From the NCBI GenBank assembly GCA_963822485.1, contig CAWGHW010000022.1, forward strand, positions 1-64,000: a DNA stretch of 64,000 nt, given 5' to 3'. The notes under the pieces were generated by a model. It was not told where the DNA came from and searched no databases. It worked only from the letters and a program-made list of their open reading frames with translations. Shown here piece by piece: positions 8,071 through 15,797 of the stretch. The first letter of the stretch is position 1; each line of letters starts with the position of its first letter. The position numbers were made by a program, and so were the translations under genes. Source of the DNA: DASUBV01 sp963822485 (GTDB lineage Bacteria; Actinomycetota; Actinomycetes; Streptosporangiales; Streptosporangiaceae).

Positions 8071-8966
8071 CCGTACCGGGTCAGGACCCGCTCCCGCCGG
8101 GCGGCCACGCTCGATCCGGACACCCGGCGTGCCGCACGGCGCAGCAGGATCGGGGCAAGAACCAGCCCGGCGATCGCCCAGGCGGCCAGCACGCCGGCCG
8201 TGGCAAGATGCCGCCACGAATGCCCGATCTCCACCGCTGCCAGGTTGCCCGGCAGCAGCGCCGAACGCACGCCGAGCCCGAGCCAGTACAGCGGAAATGC
8301 CTGCCCGACCCACTGCAGCCACGTCGGCAGTTGGGTGATCGGGTAGAAGATCCCCGAGATGCCGATCAGCCCGAGGGTGCCGACCAGCACCACGGGGGCG
8401 CTGCGGACGGAACGGAACAGCGAACCCAGCACGGCGCCGACCGGCAGCGTGGCCAGCAGCCCGAGCGCCAGTACCCAGGCCAGCGTGAGCCAGGTCACGG
8501 CGCGGCCGAGGGCAAGCCCGCTGAACGGGGCCAGCCCGACAATCAGCAGGCTGACCACGGTGAGCATGATGGTGCCGGATGCGACTGCGATGTTCCCGAT
8601 CAGGTAGCCGAGCATCCCGTTCGGTGTCGCCTTCGCGCGCAGCAGCGTGCCATCCTCACGCTCCGCAGTCAGTCGCATGCCAAACGAAGTTATCCCGTTG
8701 AGGCCGACATTCATGACCACCAGGCCGGCCATGAGGGTGCTGCCGATCGGGAAATGCGTGCCGGGCAGGTTACTGGGCTTATACCTAAACCCCAGCAGGA
8801 TTACGATGCTCATCAAAGGGATGGGCAATATCTCGAACGCGTCTTCGATCATGGTGAAGCAATGCGACAGCTCGATCCGCCCCTGGTTAAGGCCGGCCCG
8901 CACCGCCGCCCGGATCGCGCGGCCGCGTACCGGTCCGGCGCTGATCACGCCAGTCCCATCAGTCAT
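8067..8966 (-). CDS. ABC-2 type exporter permease
   Basis: 299-residue inner-membrane permease with six predicted TM helices, among them the segments near FEILPIPLMSIVILLGF, AVASGTIMLTVVSLLIVGL, LTLAWVLALGLLATLPVGAV, VVLVGTLGLIGISGIFYPI and a final LAAWAIAGLVLAPILL. The GLNGITSFGMRLTAEREDGTL region is the conserved ABC-2 cytosolic loop. It overlaps the ATPase gene by ATGA (8963-8966), so the two are co-translated and form one transporter. Relatives export drugs, lipids or antibiotics; the substrate here is unknown. The linked Xre regulator suggests inducible expression. Confidence 0.9.
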   Translation of the reverse strand: MTDGTGVISAGPVRGRAIRAAVRAGLNQGRIELSHCFTMIEDAFEILPIPLMSIVILLGFRYKPSNLPGTHFPIGSTLMAGLVVMNVGLNGITSFGMRLTAEREDGTLLRAKATPNGMLGYLIGNIAVASGTIMLTVVSLLIVGLAPFSGLALGRAVTWLTLAWVLALGLLATLPVGAVLGSLFRSVRSAPVVLVGTLGLIGISGIFYPITQLPTWLQWVGQAFPLYWLGLGVRSALLPGNLAAVEIGHSWRHLATAGVLAAWAIAGLVLAPILLRRAARRVSGSSVAARRERVLTRYG

Positions 8967-9943
8967 GACGTCACCATCCCGAACTTGTGCTCGGCTCCCT
9001 GGCCATGCCCGGACTCGAACTGCCGCACCAGCGCCATGTAGGTGTCCTCCAGGCCGGCCCGGCTCACCTCCAGGTCCTCAACCGACTCGCCGTACTGCCG
9101 GAACAGCTCGCGGACGAACCCGGCCGGATCCCCGGCCGAATGCACGAACCGCTGGCCGTCCCGGCTCCACCGCACCTCCGCCTCCGCGGGCATCCGCCGG
9201 GCCAGCTCGTCGGCGGACCCGTCGGCGATGATCGCGCCGCCGGCCAGGATCAAGATCCGGTCCGCCAGCTTCTCCGCCTCATCCAGGTCATGGGTCGTCA
9301 GCACGATCGTCGCCTCCTCCCGGTCCGTCAGCCGGTGCACCAGGTCATGGAACTCACGCCTGGCCTCTGGGTCGAAACCCGCCGTCGGCTCGTCGAGGAA
9401 CAGCAGCTCGGGCCGCCCCACGATGCCCACCGCCACGTCCAGCCTGCGTCGCTGCCCGCCGGAGAGCTGCCGGATCCGCTTGTGCGCGTGCTCGGTCAGG
9501 CCGACCATCGCGATCAGCTCGTCGGTATCCCACGGGCGGCTGGCCTCGGGGCTCGAGTACGGCGCGTAGTAGCTGCCGAGGTTCGCGAGCAGCTCGCGGA
9601 CTCGCCATTTACCGTGGTCGCGCCACGACTGCAGCACAACGCCGATCCGCGCCCGCCAGGCTTCCCCGCCATGCGCCGGGTCGACGCCGAGCACGCTGAC
9701 CTGCCCCGCCGACCGGATCCTGAAGCCCTCCAGGATCTCGATCGCGGTGGTCTTGCCGGCCCCGTTCGGACCGAGCAAGACGAGCACCTCCCCGCGCCGC
9801 ACGGTGAACGAGACTCCGTTGAGCACGTCGGCCTTCCCGTACCGCATGCGCAGGTCGCGCACGTCAATCACGGGCTCGTCACCGGGGTCCGCCGGCCGGG
9901 ACAGGCCCGGTTCCGGCAAGGATCCTGCCTCCTTCAGTGCCAC
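8963..9943 (-). CDS. ABC exporter ATP-binding protein
   Basis: 326-residue ATPase of the drug/antibiotic ABC-2 type. Start GTG 9941-9943 with GGAGG four bases upstream. Walker A GPNGAGKTT (58-66), Q-loop VVLQS, signature LSGGQ (160-164), Walker B LLFLDEPTAGFD (180-191) and switch His in LTTHDLDEAE are all intact. After the nucleotide-binding domain there is a ~90-residue C-terminal region typical of DrrA-like ATPases. It leads an operon with the permease, a micro-ORF and the Xre regulator, all joined by 4-bp overlaps. Substrate unknown. Confidence 0.93.
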   Translation of the reverse strand: MALKEAGSLPEPGLSRPADPGDEPVIDVRDLRMRYGKADVLNGVSFTVRRGEVLVLLGPNGAGKTTAIEILEGFRIRSAGQVSVLGVDPAHGGEAWRARIGVVLQSWRDHGKWRVRELLANLGSYYAPYSSPEASRPWDTDELIAMVGLTEHAHKRIRQLSGGQRRRLDVAVGIVGRPELLFLDEPTAGFDPEARREFHDLVHRLTDREEATIVLTTHDLDEAEKLADRILILAGGAIIADGSADELARRMPAEAEVRWSRDGQRFVHSAGDPAGFVRELFRQYGESVEDLEVSRAGLEDTYMALVRQFESGHGQGAEHKFGMVTS

Positions 9944-10060
9944 ACAACCTCCACTGCTTGGAGTATCCCCTGTGCGACGAAAGATAGCAGACCTACTACA
10001 TACGACGCAAAGCTGCAGGTCAGGTCAGCTAGCCGGTCCATGCCTCGATCGGCGGGACGG

Positions 10061-11416
10061 TCAGGGCACGGTCCACAGGTGTACTTTGCCGCCTAGCTCG
10101 GAGCCGTCGGCCACGATGCGGTCACCTGGGGCCAGGGTGGGCTGGGAGTCGCTGACGATGCGGAAGATCGTGGCGGGGTCGGAGAGGGCGCCGGAGCTGG
10201 CTACCTGCCAGGTGAGTATCGTGTCGCGGTCCGTCGTGCTGGGATACGCCTCGGAACGGTCGATCACGACGGTCAGGGCATGGCCGTCCGGGGTGAAGCT
10301 GATGGCGTAGGCGGCGGTCGCGCAGCCGGGATTGCACGGGTCGGCTGGGCCGCGCCTTCCGCTGGGGAACCGGGCGCTGGCCAGGAGGTGGGGGCGGGTG
10401 GCGACGCGGACCGGGTGGCCTGGGCCGGCCAGGCGGAACACCAGCATGCTGCCGTGGAAGGTCACGCCGGCCAGCAGGTTTGCCCGGGGCGAGAACGCGA
10501 GGGCGGTGAAGTAGTCGCCCTGGCCGCGCAGGGTGGCGATGCGGGTGGCACGGGCCGGGCGGGTCACGTTCCATAGGGTGATCTGGTCGGTGCCGGATGC
10601 GCTGGCCAGGATGCGGCCGTCCGGGGAGAACACCAGGTCGCCGTCGCCGAGGTCGAAGTTGCCGGGGTTGCCCGTCTGGACTGGGGCGGCGGCGAGGGTG
10701 CGCAGCAAACGGGGCCGGGCCGGGTCGGCCACGTTCCACAGGCCCAGCTCGCTGGTGGAGGCGGCGGCCAGGAGGCGGCCGCCGGGGGAGAACGCCTCGC
10801 CCCACGGGCGGCCGGCGAAGCCGGCCGACAGGACGGCCAGCCGGGCCGGGTGGCGCGGGCGGGTCACGTTCCACAAGGCCGGCTGGCCGCCGAACGCTAC
10901 CGTGGCCACGGTGCGGCCGTCCGGTGAGATCGTCGTGGGGTCACCGCCCTCGAACTCCGCCAGCCGCCGCGGCCGAGCCTGGCCGGTGACCGCCCACAGG
11001 ATGCTGGTGCCGGACCAGGGCGGGCCGTCCGCGGCGCCGGCCAGGATGCGCCGGTCACGCGAGAACGCGACCGCCCCCACCGCGCCGCTGTTGGACAGGT
11101 GCCAGCTGCTTTCCCTGCTGTTCTGGGCGATGGCGGGCAGGGCCACGATCGCGAAGAGGCCGACGGGCACGGCGACGGCGATGCCGACGCCCATCCAGGC
11201 GTCGCGGCTCAGGCGGGGCATGGGGCGGATCTCCATCCGGTAGCCGGGGTCCAGGTGGGTGGTCAGGGCGCCGAGGGCCAGGCTGAGCACGGTTCGCGGT
11301 CCCGCGCAGTGCTGGTCGAGAACATCGAGCATTTCCGCGCCATAACGCTGCTTCCAGCGGCGCGGATAGCAGCCGACCAGGGCGCGGCACAGCCGGTCGG
11401 CCAGGACGGTCTTCAT
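10061..11416 (-). CDS. Membrane-anchored WD40-repeat protein linked to PadR
   Basis: 451 residues. The N-terminal ~60 residues form a conserved cytosolic head (LCRALVGCYPRRWKQRYGAE, then MLDVLDQH) resembling the permease-prefix-like domain seen behind PadR genes. One TM helix follows at about 74-97, then an extracellular WD40-type propeller with repeated FSPDGRxLA and LWNVTRPxRP units (about 110-445). It begins 6 bp after the PadR stop, so both are in one operon. WD40 blades mediate protein contacts, so this may be a PadR-controlled sensor or scaffold on the cell surface. The module resembles the PadR plus membrane-protein pair at 17846-19224. Confidence 0.8.
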   Translation of the reverse strand: MKTVLADRLCRALVGCYPRRWKQRYGAEMLDVLDQHCAGPRTVLSLALGALTTHLDPGYRMEIRPMPRLSRDAWMGVGIAVAVPVGLFAIVALPAIAQNSRESSWHLSNSGAVGAVAFSRDRRILAGAADGPPWSGTSILWAVTGQARPRRLAEFEGGDPTTISPDGRTVATVAFGGQPALWNVTRPRHPARLAVLSAGFAGRPWGEAFSPGGRLLAAASTSELGLWNVADPARPRLLRTLAAAPVQTGNPGNFDLGDGDLVFSPDGRILASASGTDQITLWNVTRPARATRIATLRGQGDYFTALAFSPRANLLAGVTFHGSMLVFRLAGPGHPVRVATRPHLLASARFPSGRRGPADPCNPGCATAAYAISFTPDGHALTVVIDRSEAYPSTTDRDTILTWQVASSGALSDPATIFRIVSDSQPTLAPGDRIVADGSELGGKVHLWTVP

Positions 11417-11422
11417 CGGGGC

Positions 11423-11740
11423 TCAGGCGGTGGCGATGCGCTGGCGGCCGGTGCGCACGATCTGCTGCATGGACTGCAGCTGCTCGGCCAGGACTTGCTG
11501 GCCGGCGGCGGTGATCTCGTACGGGCGCCGGCGCTCGTCGGCGGCCAGCGGCCGGATCCAGCCCCGGCGCTCCAGCCGGGACAGCGCCCCGTACAAAGTG
11601 CCCGGCTCCATGCCGACCCCGCTGAAAGCGGCGATGTCGGTCATGATCGCGTAACCGTGCTTGGGGCCGTCGGCCAGGCTGGTCAAGATCAGCGCCGACG
11701 GGTCGGCGAACCGGCCGAGATCATCGAACTTGCCGTGCAC
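11423..11740 (-). CDS. PadR-family transcriptional regulator
   Basis: 105 residues from GTG 11738-11740 (GAGAGGTGCCGG upstream). Winged-helix PadR signature: ALILTSLADGPKHGYAIM (helix 1), GVGMEPGTLYGALSRLERRG (recognition helix), then the wing IRPLAADERRRPYEITAAG and a C-terminal dimerisation helix (LAEQLQSMQQIV). PadR proteins are usually repressors that bind palindromes over their own promoter; the inverted repeat at 11765-11782 sits 24 bp upstream of this start. It is co-transcribed with the WD40 membrane protein. Ligand unknown. Confidence 0.93.
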   Translation of the reverse strand: MHGKFDDLGRFADPSALILTSLADGPKHGYAIMTDIAAFSGVGMEPGTLYGALSRLERRGWIRPLAADERRRPYEITAAGQQVLAEQLQSMQQIVRTGRQRIATA

Positions 11741-11764
11741 CCGGCACCTCTCTTATTCAGTACC

Positions 11765-11782
11765 AATTACTAAGCAGTAATT
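11765..11782. promoter_or_regulatory. Inverted-repeat operator upstream of PadR
   Basis: AATTACT (11765-11771), AAGC, AGTAATT (11776-11782): a perfect 7-bp inverted repeat in an AT-rich island of otherwise GC-rich DNA, 25-42 bp upstream of the PadR GTG. It is well placed to be the PadR autoregulatory site and probably overlaps the promoter. Confidence 0.6.
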
Positions 11783-11918
11783 AGTAGCGCGCAGCCCCGG
11801 AGCCTGTCAAGACCGCCGCTCGCATCAGAGCGGCTGCCGCTGAACTGCTCAAGCACGCGGATTGACGAACATCTGAGCACATGCGAACTTTCGTTGGCAG
11901 ATGCAAGCGGGAGGCTTA

Positions 11919-12257
11919 GTGGAAATCGAGGGCATGACCGGCGACGCGCTGCTGAGGGTTCTGGCGACGCTCGCCAACCCGCACCGGATGCGGGTCGTGG
12001 CCGCGCTGGCCGAAGAACGCAACTATGTCAGCCAGCTGGCACGCGACCTGGGCATCAGCCGTGCCCTGCTGCAGGTCCACCTCCGCAAGCTGGAGGCGGC
12101 CGGCCTGGTATCAGCCTCGGTCGAGGTCTCGCCGGACGGCAAGGCGATGAAGTTCTACGAGGTGACGCCCTTCACGCTGACCCTCACCCCGGAGGGCATC
12201 AGGATCGCGGCGCGCACCCTGAGCACGAACAGTGACCTGGAGGCGGAGCTGAGATGA
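11919..12257 (+). CDS. ArsR-like winged-helix regulator
   Basis: 112 residues from GTG 11919, which has GGGAGG four bases upstream; an in-frame ATG at 11901 lacks a good site. Winged HTH: LLRVLATLANPHRMRVVAAL, YVSQLARDLGISRALLQVHL (recognition helix), KLEAAGLVSASVEV (wing). No cysteine metal-binding motif is visible, so it is not a classical metal sensor. Its stop overlaps the next gene by ATGA, so the two are coupled: a regulator with a small coiled-coil membrane protein. Target unknown. Confidence 0.85.
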   Translation: MEIEGMTGDALLRVLATLANPHRMRVVAALAEERNYVSQLARDLGISRALLQVHLRKLEAAGLVSASVEVSPDGKAMKFYEVTPFTLTLTPEGIRIAARTLSTNSDLEAELR

Positions 12258-12619
12258 GGACAGCACGGGAAACCGCGATCATCTGCACAGCCGCGGTGGT
12301 CGCGATCGCGATCCTGAGTATCCCCTTCGACATAGACACGAGGAACAGCGATTACCTTGTCTGGATCGTCGGCTTCGCGCTCACCGGGGTCGGAATGGCC
12401 CTGGGCTACCGGTACCTCATCACCAGGAAGCGGGCCCAGGTCGAGCTGACCGGCGGCGAGCAGTACCGCCAGCTCGCCGAGGAGTACCGCCGGCTGTCGG
12501 ACATGGCCATCACCAGCCAGGAGCACACCGACCTCAAGCTGGGCGACGTCAGCGCCCAGCTCGATCACCTGCGGGAGCAGATGGCGTCCCTCCAGAAAAT
12601 CCTCAAGGACGTCGAGTAA
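12254..12619 (+). CDS. Small membrane protein with two TM helices and a C-terminal coiled coil
   Basis: 121 residues. TM1 at about 8-24 (AIICTAAVVAIAILSIP), TM2 at about 34-52 (YLVWIVGFALTGVGMALGY), then a cytosolic heptad-like helix from about 70 to the end (YRQLAEEYRRL, LGDVSAQLDHLREQMASLQKIL). It starts inside the stop codon of the ArsR-like gene (ATGA overlap). The pairing suggests that the membrane protein sequesters or signals to the regulator through the coiled coil. That is inference. No named family beyond a recurrent actinomycete regulator-membrane pair. Confidence 0.75.
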   Translation: MRTARETAIICTAAVVAIAILSIPFDIDTRNSDYLVWIVGFALTGVGMALGYRYLITRKRAQVELTGGEQYRQLAEEYRRLSDMAITSQEHTDLKLGDVSAQLDHLREQMASLQKILKDVE

Positions 12620-12701
12620 GCCCCGACGCGTCCTGGCCGTCATCGGCGGCCCTTCGCCTCGCCGGGATCACTGCTCCCGGCAGGAATTACCCCACGGAAG
12701 C

Positions 12702-14357
12702 ATGAGAGGTGATATTCCCTTGCGCCCAACCAGTAATCGGCCGCGGTTTCCTCGACTCGTGGCGGTGGGTGCCTCCGCGACGCTGATGGCGGGCCTTGCC
12801 GTCATGGCCACGACCGCTAGCGCGTCGGGAGCCAGCGGGCCGCGGGCGACCGCCGGCACCGCGAGCGCCTCCACGGCAGCCGCTCCGCGCATTCCCAGGC
12901 TGCGCTGGACGCCCTGCGATAACGGCTTCCAGTGCGCGACAGCGAGGGTGCCGCTGGACTACCGGCACCCACGCGCCACGACGATCAGCATCGCGGTGGT
13001 CCGGCACCTGACGGCCCACCGCGCGCGCCAGGCTCGTACGCTTTTCGTCAACGCGGGTGGTCCCACCGAGCAGATCGAGCCCGTCCTGGCCGAGTTCGGT
13101 GCCATTCCCGCCGCGCTGCGGGCGCGGTTCAACATCGTCACCTTCGACATGCGCGGGTTCGGCCTTAGCAGCGCGGTGCGCTGCTTCCCGAATGCCGCCG
13201 CCGAGAACAAGTTCCTGGCCGGCCTGCCGCCGTTTCCGGTGGGCGCGCGGCAGGTCGCGCTCTGGGAAAGAACGTGGGCGCGGTTCGACTCGCTGTGCGC
13301 CCGGAAGAACGGCCGCCTGCTCCGGCACGACACCAGCACGGATGTGGCCCGTGACATGAACCTGCTACGCCAGGCGATGGGCATCCGCAAGCTGAACTAC
13401 CTTGGCCTGTCCTGGGCCACCGGGCTCGGCGCCGTCTACGCCAACCTGTTCCCGGCCACCGTCGGGCACATGGTGCTGGACGGCAACCTCGATCCGGTGG
13501 CCTGGTCCAAGGGCGGCCGCCTGCCTGACTCGCTGCGCGAGGGCGAGGACGTGGCGACCGCGTCGGTGATGCGGTCGTTCCTGAACCTGTGCGGCAAGGC
13601 GGCCACCACCGCGTGCGCGTTCTCCGCTGGCACCCCGGCCGGGACCCGGGAAAAGTTCGCCGCGCTGCTGCATAGCCTGCGCAAGCAGCCGGTGACCATC
13701 GGCAAGCCCCCGCAGACTTTCACCTATGCCGACACGGTCAGCGACGTGCCACCCCGGGACGTAAGCGACTGGCAGAGCGCCGCCGTGCTGCTCCAGCAGC
13801 TGTGGGAGGCCTCGAAGGGACACCGCGCGCCGGTCGCGGCAGGCATCGCGGACCCGAGTACGGCGGAGCACGGCATAGCCGAGCACGTCGCGACCGTGCC
13901 GGCCGTATACACCGGCTTGGAGCAGACTTATGCCGAGGTCTGCGCTGACACGGCGGACCCGCGCGGCACGCGCGCCTATGAGGCCGCCACCCGGCTGGCC
14001 GCCGCCCAAGCGGGCGGCTTCGGGCTCGACCTGACGTGGACAGAGGAGCCATGCGCGGCATGGCCGGCCGCCGCGAGCCACGACCGGTACACCGGACCGT
14101 GGAACCACAGGACGGCCAACCCCATCCTCGTCATCGGCAACACCGGCGACCCGGTCACCCCGTACCGCGGCGCCGTCGCGATGTCCCGCGACCTGGCCCG
14201 CGCACGGCTGCTGACCGTCGACGGGTTCGGGCACACCGAGTTCTTCAACCCGAGCACATGCGCCACGAACTACGAGATCAGCTACCTGGAGACCGGAACG
14301 CTGCCGCCAGCCCGCACCGTCTGCCAGCAGGACGCCCAGCCGTTCCCCGCGCCATAG
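12702..14357 (+). CDS. Secreted alpha/beta-hydrolase, tripeptidyl-aminopeptidase-like
   Basis: 551 residues with an N-terminal signal (LVAVGASATLMAGLAVMATT, then an Ala/Ser-rich stretch). It resembles actinomycete secreted peptidases of the SlpD/E and tripeptidyl aminopeptidase group: LRWTPCDNGFQCATARVPLD, DMRGFGLS, then the C-terminal TAP domain with GNTGDPVTP and GFGHTEF. Predicted triad: Ser237 in GLSWA, Asp483, His511. The nucleophile elbow is GxSxA rather than the usual GYSYG, and the oxyanion region is NAGGPTEQ rather than GGPGGSG, so activity or specificity may differ. The start may be ATG 12702 or TTG 12720 (preceded by GAGGTGA). Confidence 0.85.
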   Translation: MRGDIPLRPTSNRPRFPRLVAVGASATLMAGLAVMATTASASGASGPRATAGTASASTAAAPRIPRLRWTPCDNGFQCATARVPLDYRHPRATTISIAVVRHLTAHRARQARTLFVNAGGPTEQIEPVLAEFGAIPAALRARFNIVTFDMRGFGLSSAVRCFPNAAAENKFLAGLPPFPVGARQVALWERTWARFDSLCARKNGRLLRHDTSTDVARDMNLLRQAMGIRKLNYLGLSWATGLGAVYANLFPATVGHMVLDGNLDPVAWSKGGRLPDSLREGEDVATASVMRSFLNLCGKAATTACAFSAGTPAGTREKFAALLHSLRKQPVTIGKPPQTFTYADTVSDVPPRDVSDWQSAAVLLQQLWEASKGHRAPVAAGIADPSTAEHGIAEHVATVPAVYTGLEQTYAEVCADTADPRGTRAYEAATRLAAAQAGGFGLDLTWTEEPCAAWPAAASHDRYTGPWNHRTANPILVIGNTGDPVTPYRGAVAMSRDLARARLLTVDGFGHTEFFNPSTCATNYEISYLETGTLPPARTVCQQDAQPFPAP

Positions 14358-14569
14358 AACCAGCGCTGCCAGCCCATGCTCGCGAAGGATATGAGTTGGT
14401 CGCAGGCCGTGCCCGGCGATGTGGACTCATCCTCGCCCCTGAAATCAGCCGACCGCAGCCGATGAGTAACCGCAACTCCCGTCGTCTGCCTGCTATACGT
14501 GAACGTGGCCTGATGGCTACGGCCGGCTCAGCTTCCGGATGCACACACGGACGAGATGAGGAGGAGAGA

Positions 14570-15793
14570 ATGACCACCGGTGGCTTCTCGCCGAAACGGC
14601 TGGCCCGCGTGCGAGACGTGCTGGAGCGTCACGTCGACGCCGGCTTCGTCCCAGGTGCGGTCGCCGTCGTCGCGCGCCATGGCGAGGTCCACATTGAGGC
14701 AACGGGCAATCTCGCCTTCGAGGGCGCAGGCTCGAGGACGCCGATGGCAGCCGACACGATCTGCCGCACCGGCTCGATGACGAAGCCGATCGTCGCCGCC
14801 TGCGCGATGACGCTCGTCGAGGACTGCACGCTCCGCCTCGACGACCCGGTAGACGCGCTCCTCCCGGAACTGGCGGACATGACCGTGCTCGCCGATCCGG
14901 ACGGCCCGCTGGAGGACACCGTCCCGGCGAAGCGCCCGGTGACGCTGCGGGATCTGCTCACCTTCACGTTCGGCACCGGCATTGTGGTGGCCGAACCGGG
15001 AACGATCCCGATCGCCGACGCGCTGAGCGCGCTCCACAGCGACGAGCCCGGGCCGCCGCCGGATGAGTGGATTCGCCGGCTCGGCACGCTTCCGCTGGTC
15101 TGCCAGCCGGGCGAGCGCTGGATGTACCACACCGCCGCCGGCGTGACGGGCGTGCTCATCGCCAGGGCCACGGGCATGTCCTTCGGGGATGCCCTGCGCG
15201 AGCGGATCTGCGAGCCACTGGGGATGAAGGACACCGCCTTCAGCGTCGGCGGCGAGAGCATCAGCCGGCTGGCGACCGCCTACCAGCGCGACGACGCCAC
15301 CGGCGAGGTTGTCGTCGAAGACGGGCCCGACGGGTACTGGAGCCTGCCGCCGGCGTTCGAAGATGGTGGCGGCGGGCTTGTCTCGACCGCCGCCGATTAC
15401 CTGGCGTTCGCCTCGGCGATGCTGGCCGGCGGTACTCACCACGGCGAGCGGGTGCTCTCGCGGCCGTCGGTGACGCTGATGACGAGCGACCACCTGACGC
15501 CCGCGCAGAAAGCAGTCTCCGGCTTCCAGCCTGGGTACTTTGACGACATCGGCTGGGGCTTCGGGATGTCGGTCCGCACCCAGCGCTCGCACCTCGGACC
15601 CTGGCCAGTCTCCTACCCTCCGCCGGCCTCGGTCGGCAGCTACGGATGGCCCGGCGTATACGGCACCGGCTGGTACAACGACCCTGCCGAGGACATGACG
15701 ACAATCCTCATGATCCAGCGGGCGCCCGCGCCGCCCGGGCTGCCGATCCTGCTCGACTTCTGGACGGCCGCCTACCAGGCGATCGACGACTGA
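14570..15793 (+). CDS. Serine beta-lactamase-like hydrolase (class C/esterase type)
   Basis: 407 residues from ATG 14570 with GAGGAGAGA just upstream; no signal peptide, so probably cytosolic. Penicillin-binding-protein fold: nucleophile motif SMTK (Ser69-Lys72), second motif Tyr186-His-Thr in place of the YxN/YSN of true beta-lactamases, and a C-terminal YGWPGVYGTGW stretch in the place of KTG. Such proteins are usually esterases or D-aminopeptidase-like hydrolases, not resistance enzymes. The 212-bp gap upstream has a TATACGT box but no gene. It ends 4 bp from the stop of the convergent FAD hydroxylase. Confidence 0.88.
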   Translation: MTTGGFSPKRLARVRDVLERHVDAGFVPGAVAVVARHGEVHIEATGNLAFEGAGSRTPMAADTICRTGSMTKPIVAACAMTLVEDCTLRLDDPVDALLPELADMTVLADPDGPLEDTVPAKRPVTLRDLLTFTFGTGIVVAEPGTIPIADALSALHSDEPGPPPDEWIRRLGTLPLVCQPGERWMYHTAAGVTGVLIARATGMSFGDALRERICEPLGMKDTAFSVGGESISRLATAYQRDDATGEVVVEDGPDGYWSLPPAFEDGGGGLVSTAADYLAFASAMLAGGTHHGERVLSRPSVTLMTSDHLTPAQKAVSGFQPGYFDDIGWGFGMSVRTQRSHLGPWPVSYPPPASVGSYGWPGVYGTGWYNDPAEDMTTILMIQRAPAPPGLPILLDFWTAAYQAIDD

Positions 15794-15797
15794 CTGC

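Noticed and set aside
14570..15793. True beta-lactamase resistance gene
   Set aside because: Second motif is YHT, the KTG motif is absent and there is no signal peptide; esterase-type hydrolase is more likely.
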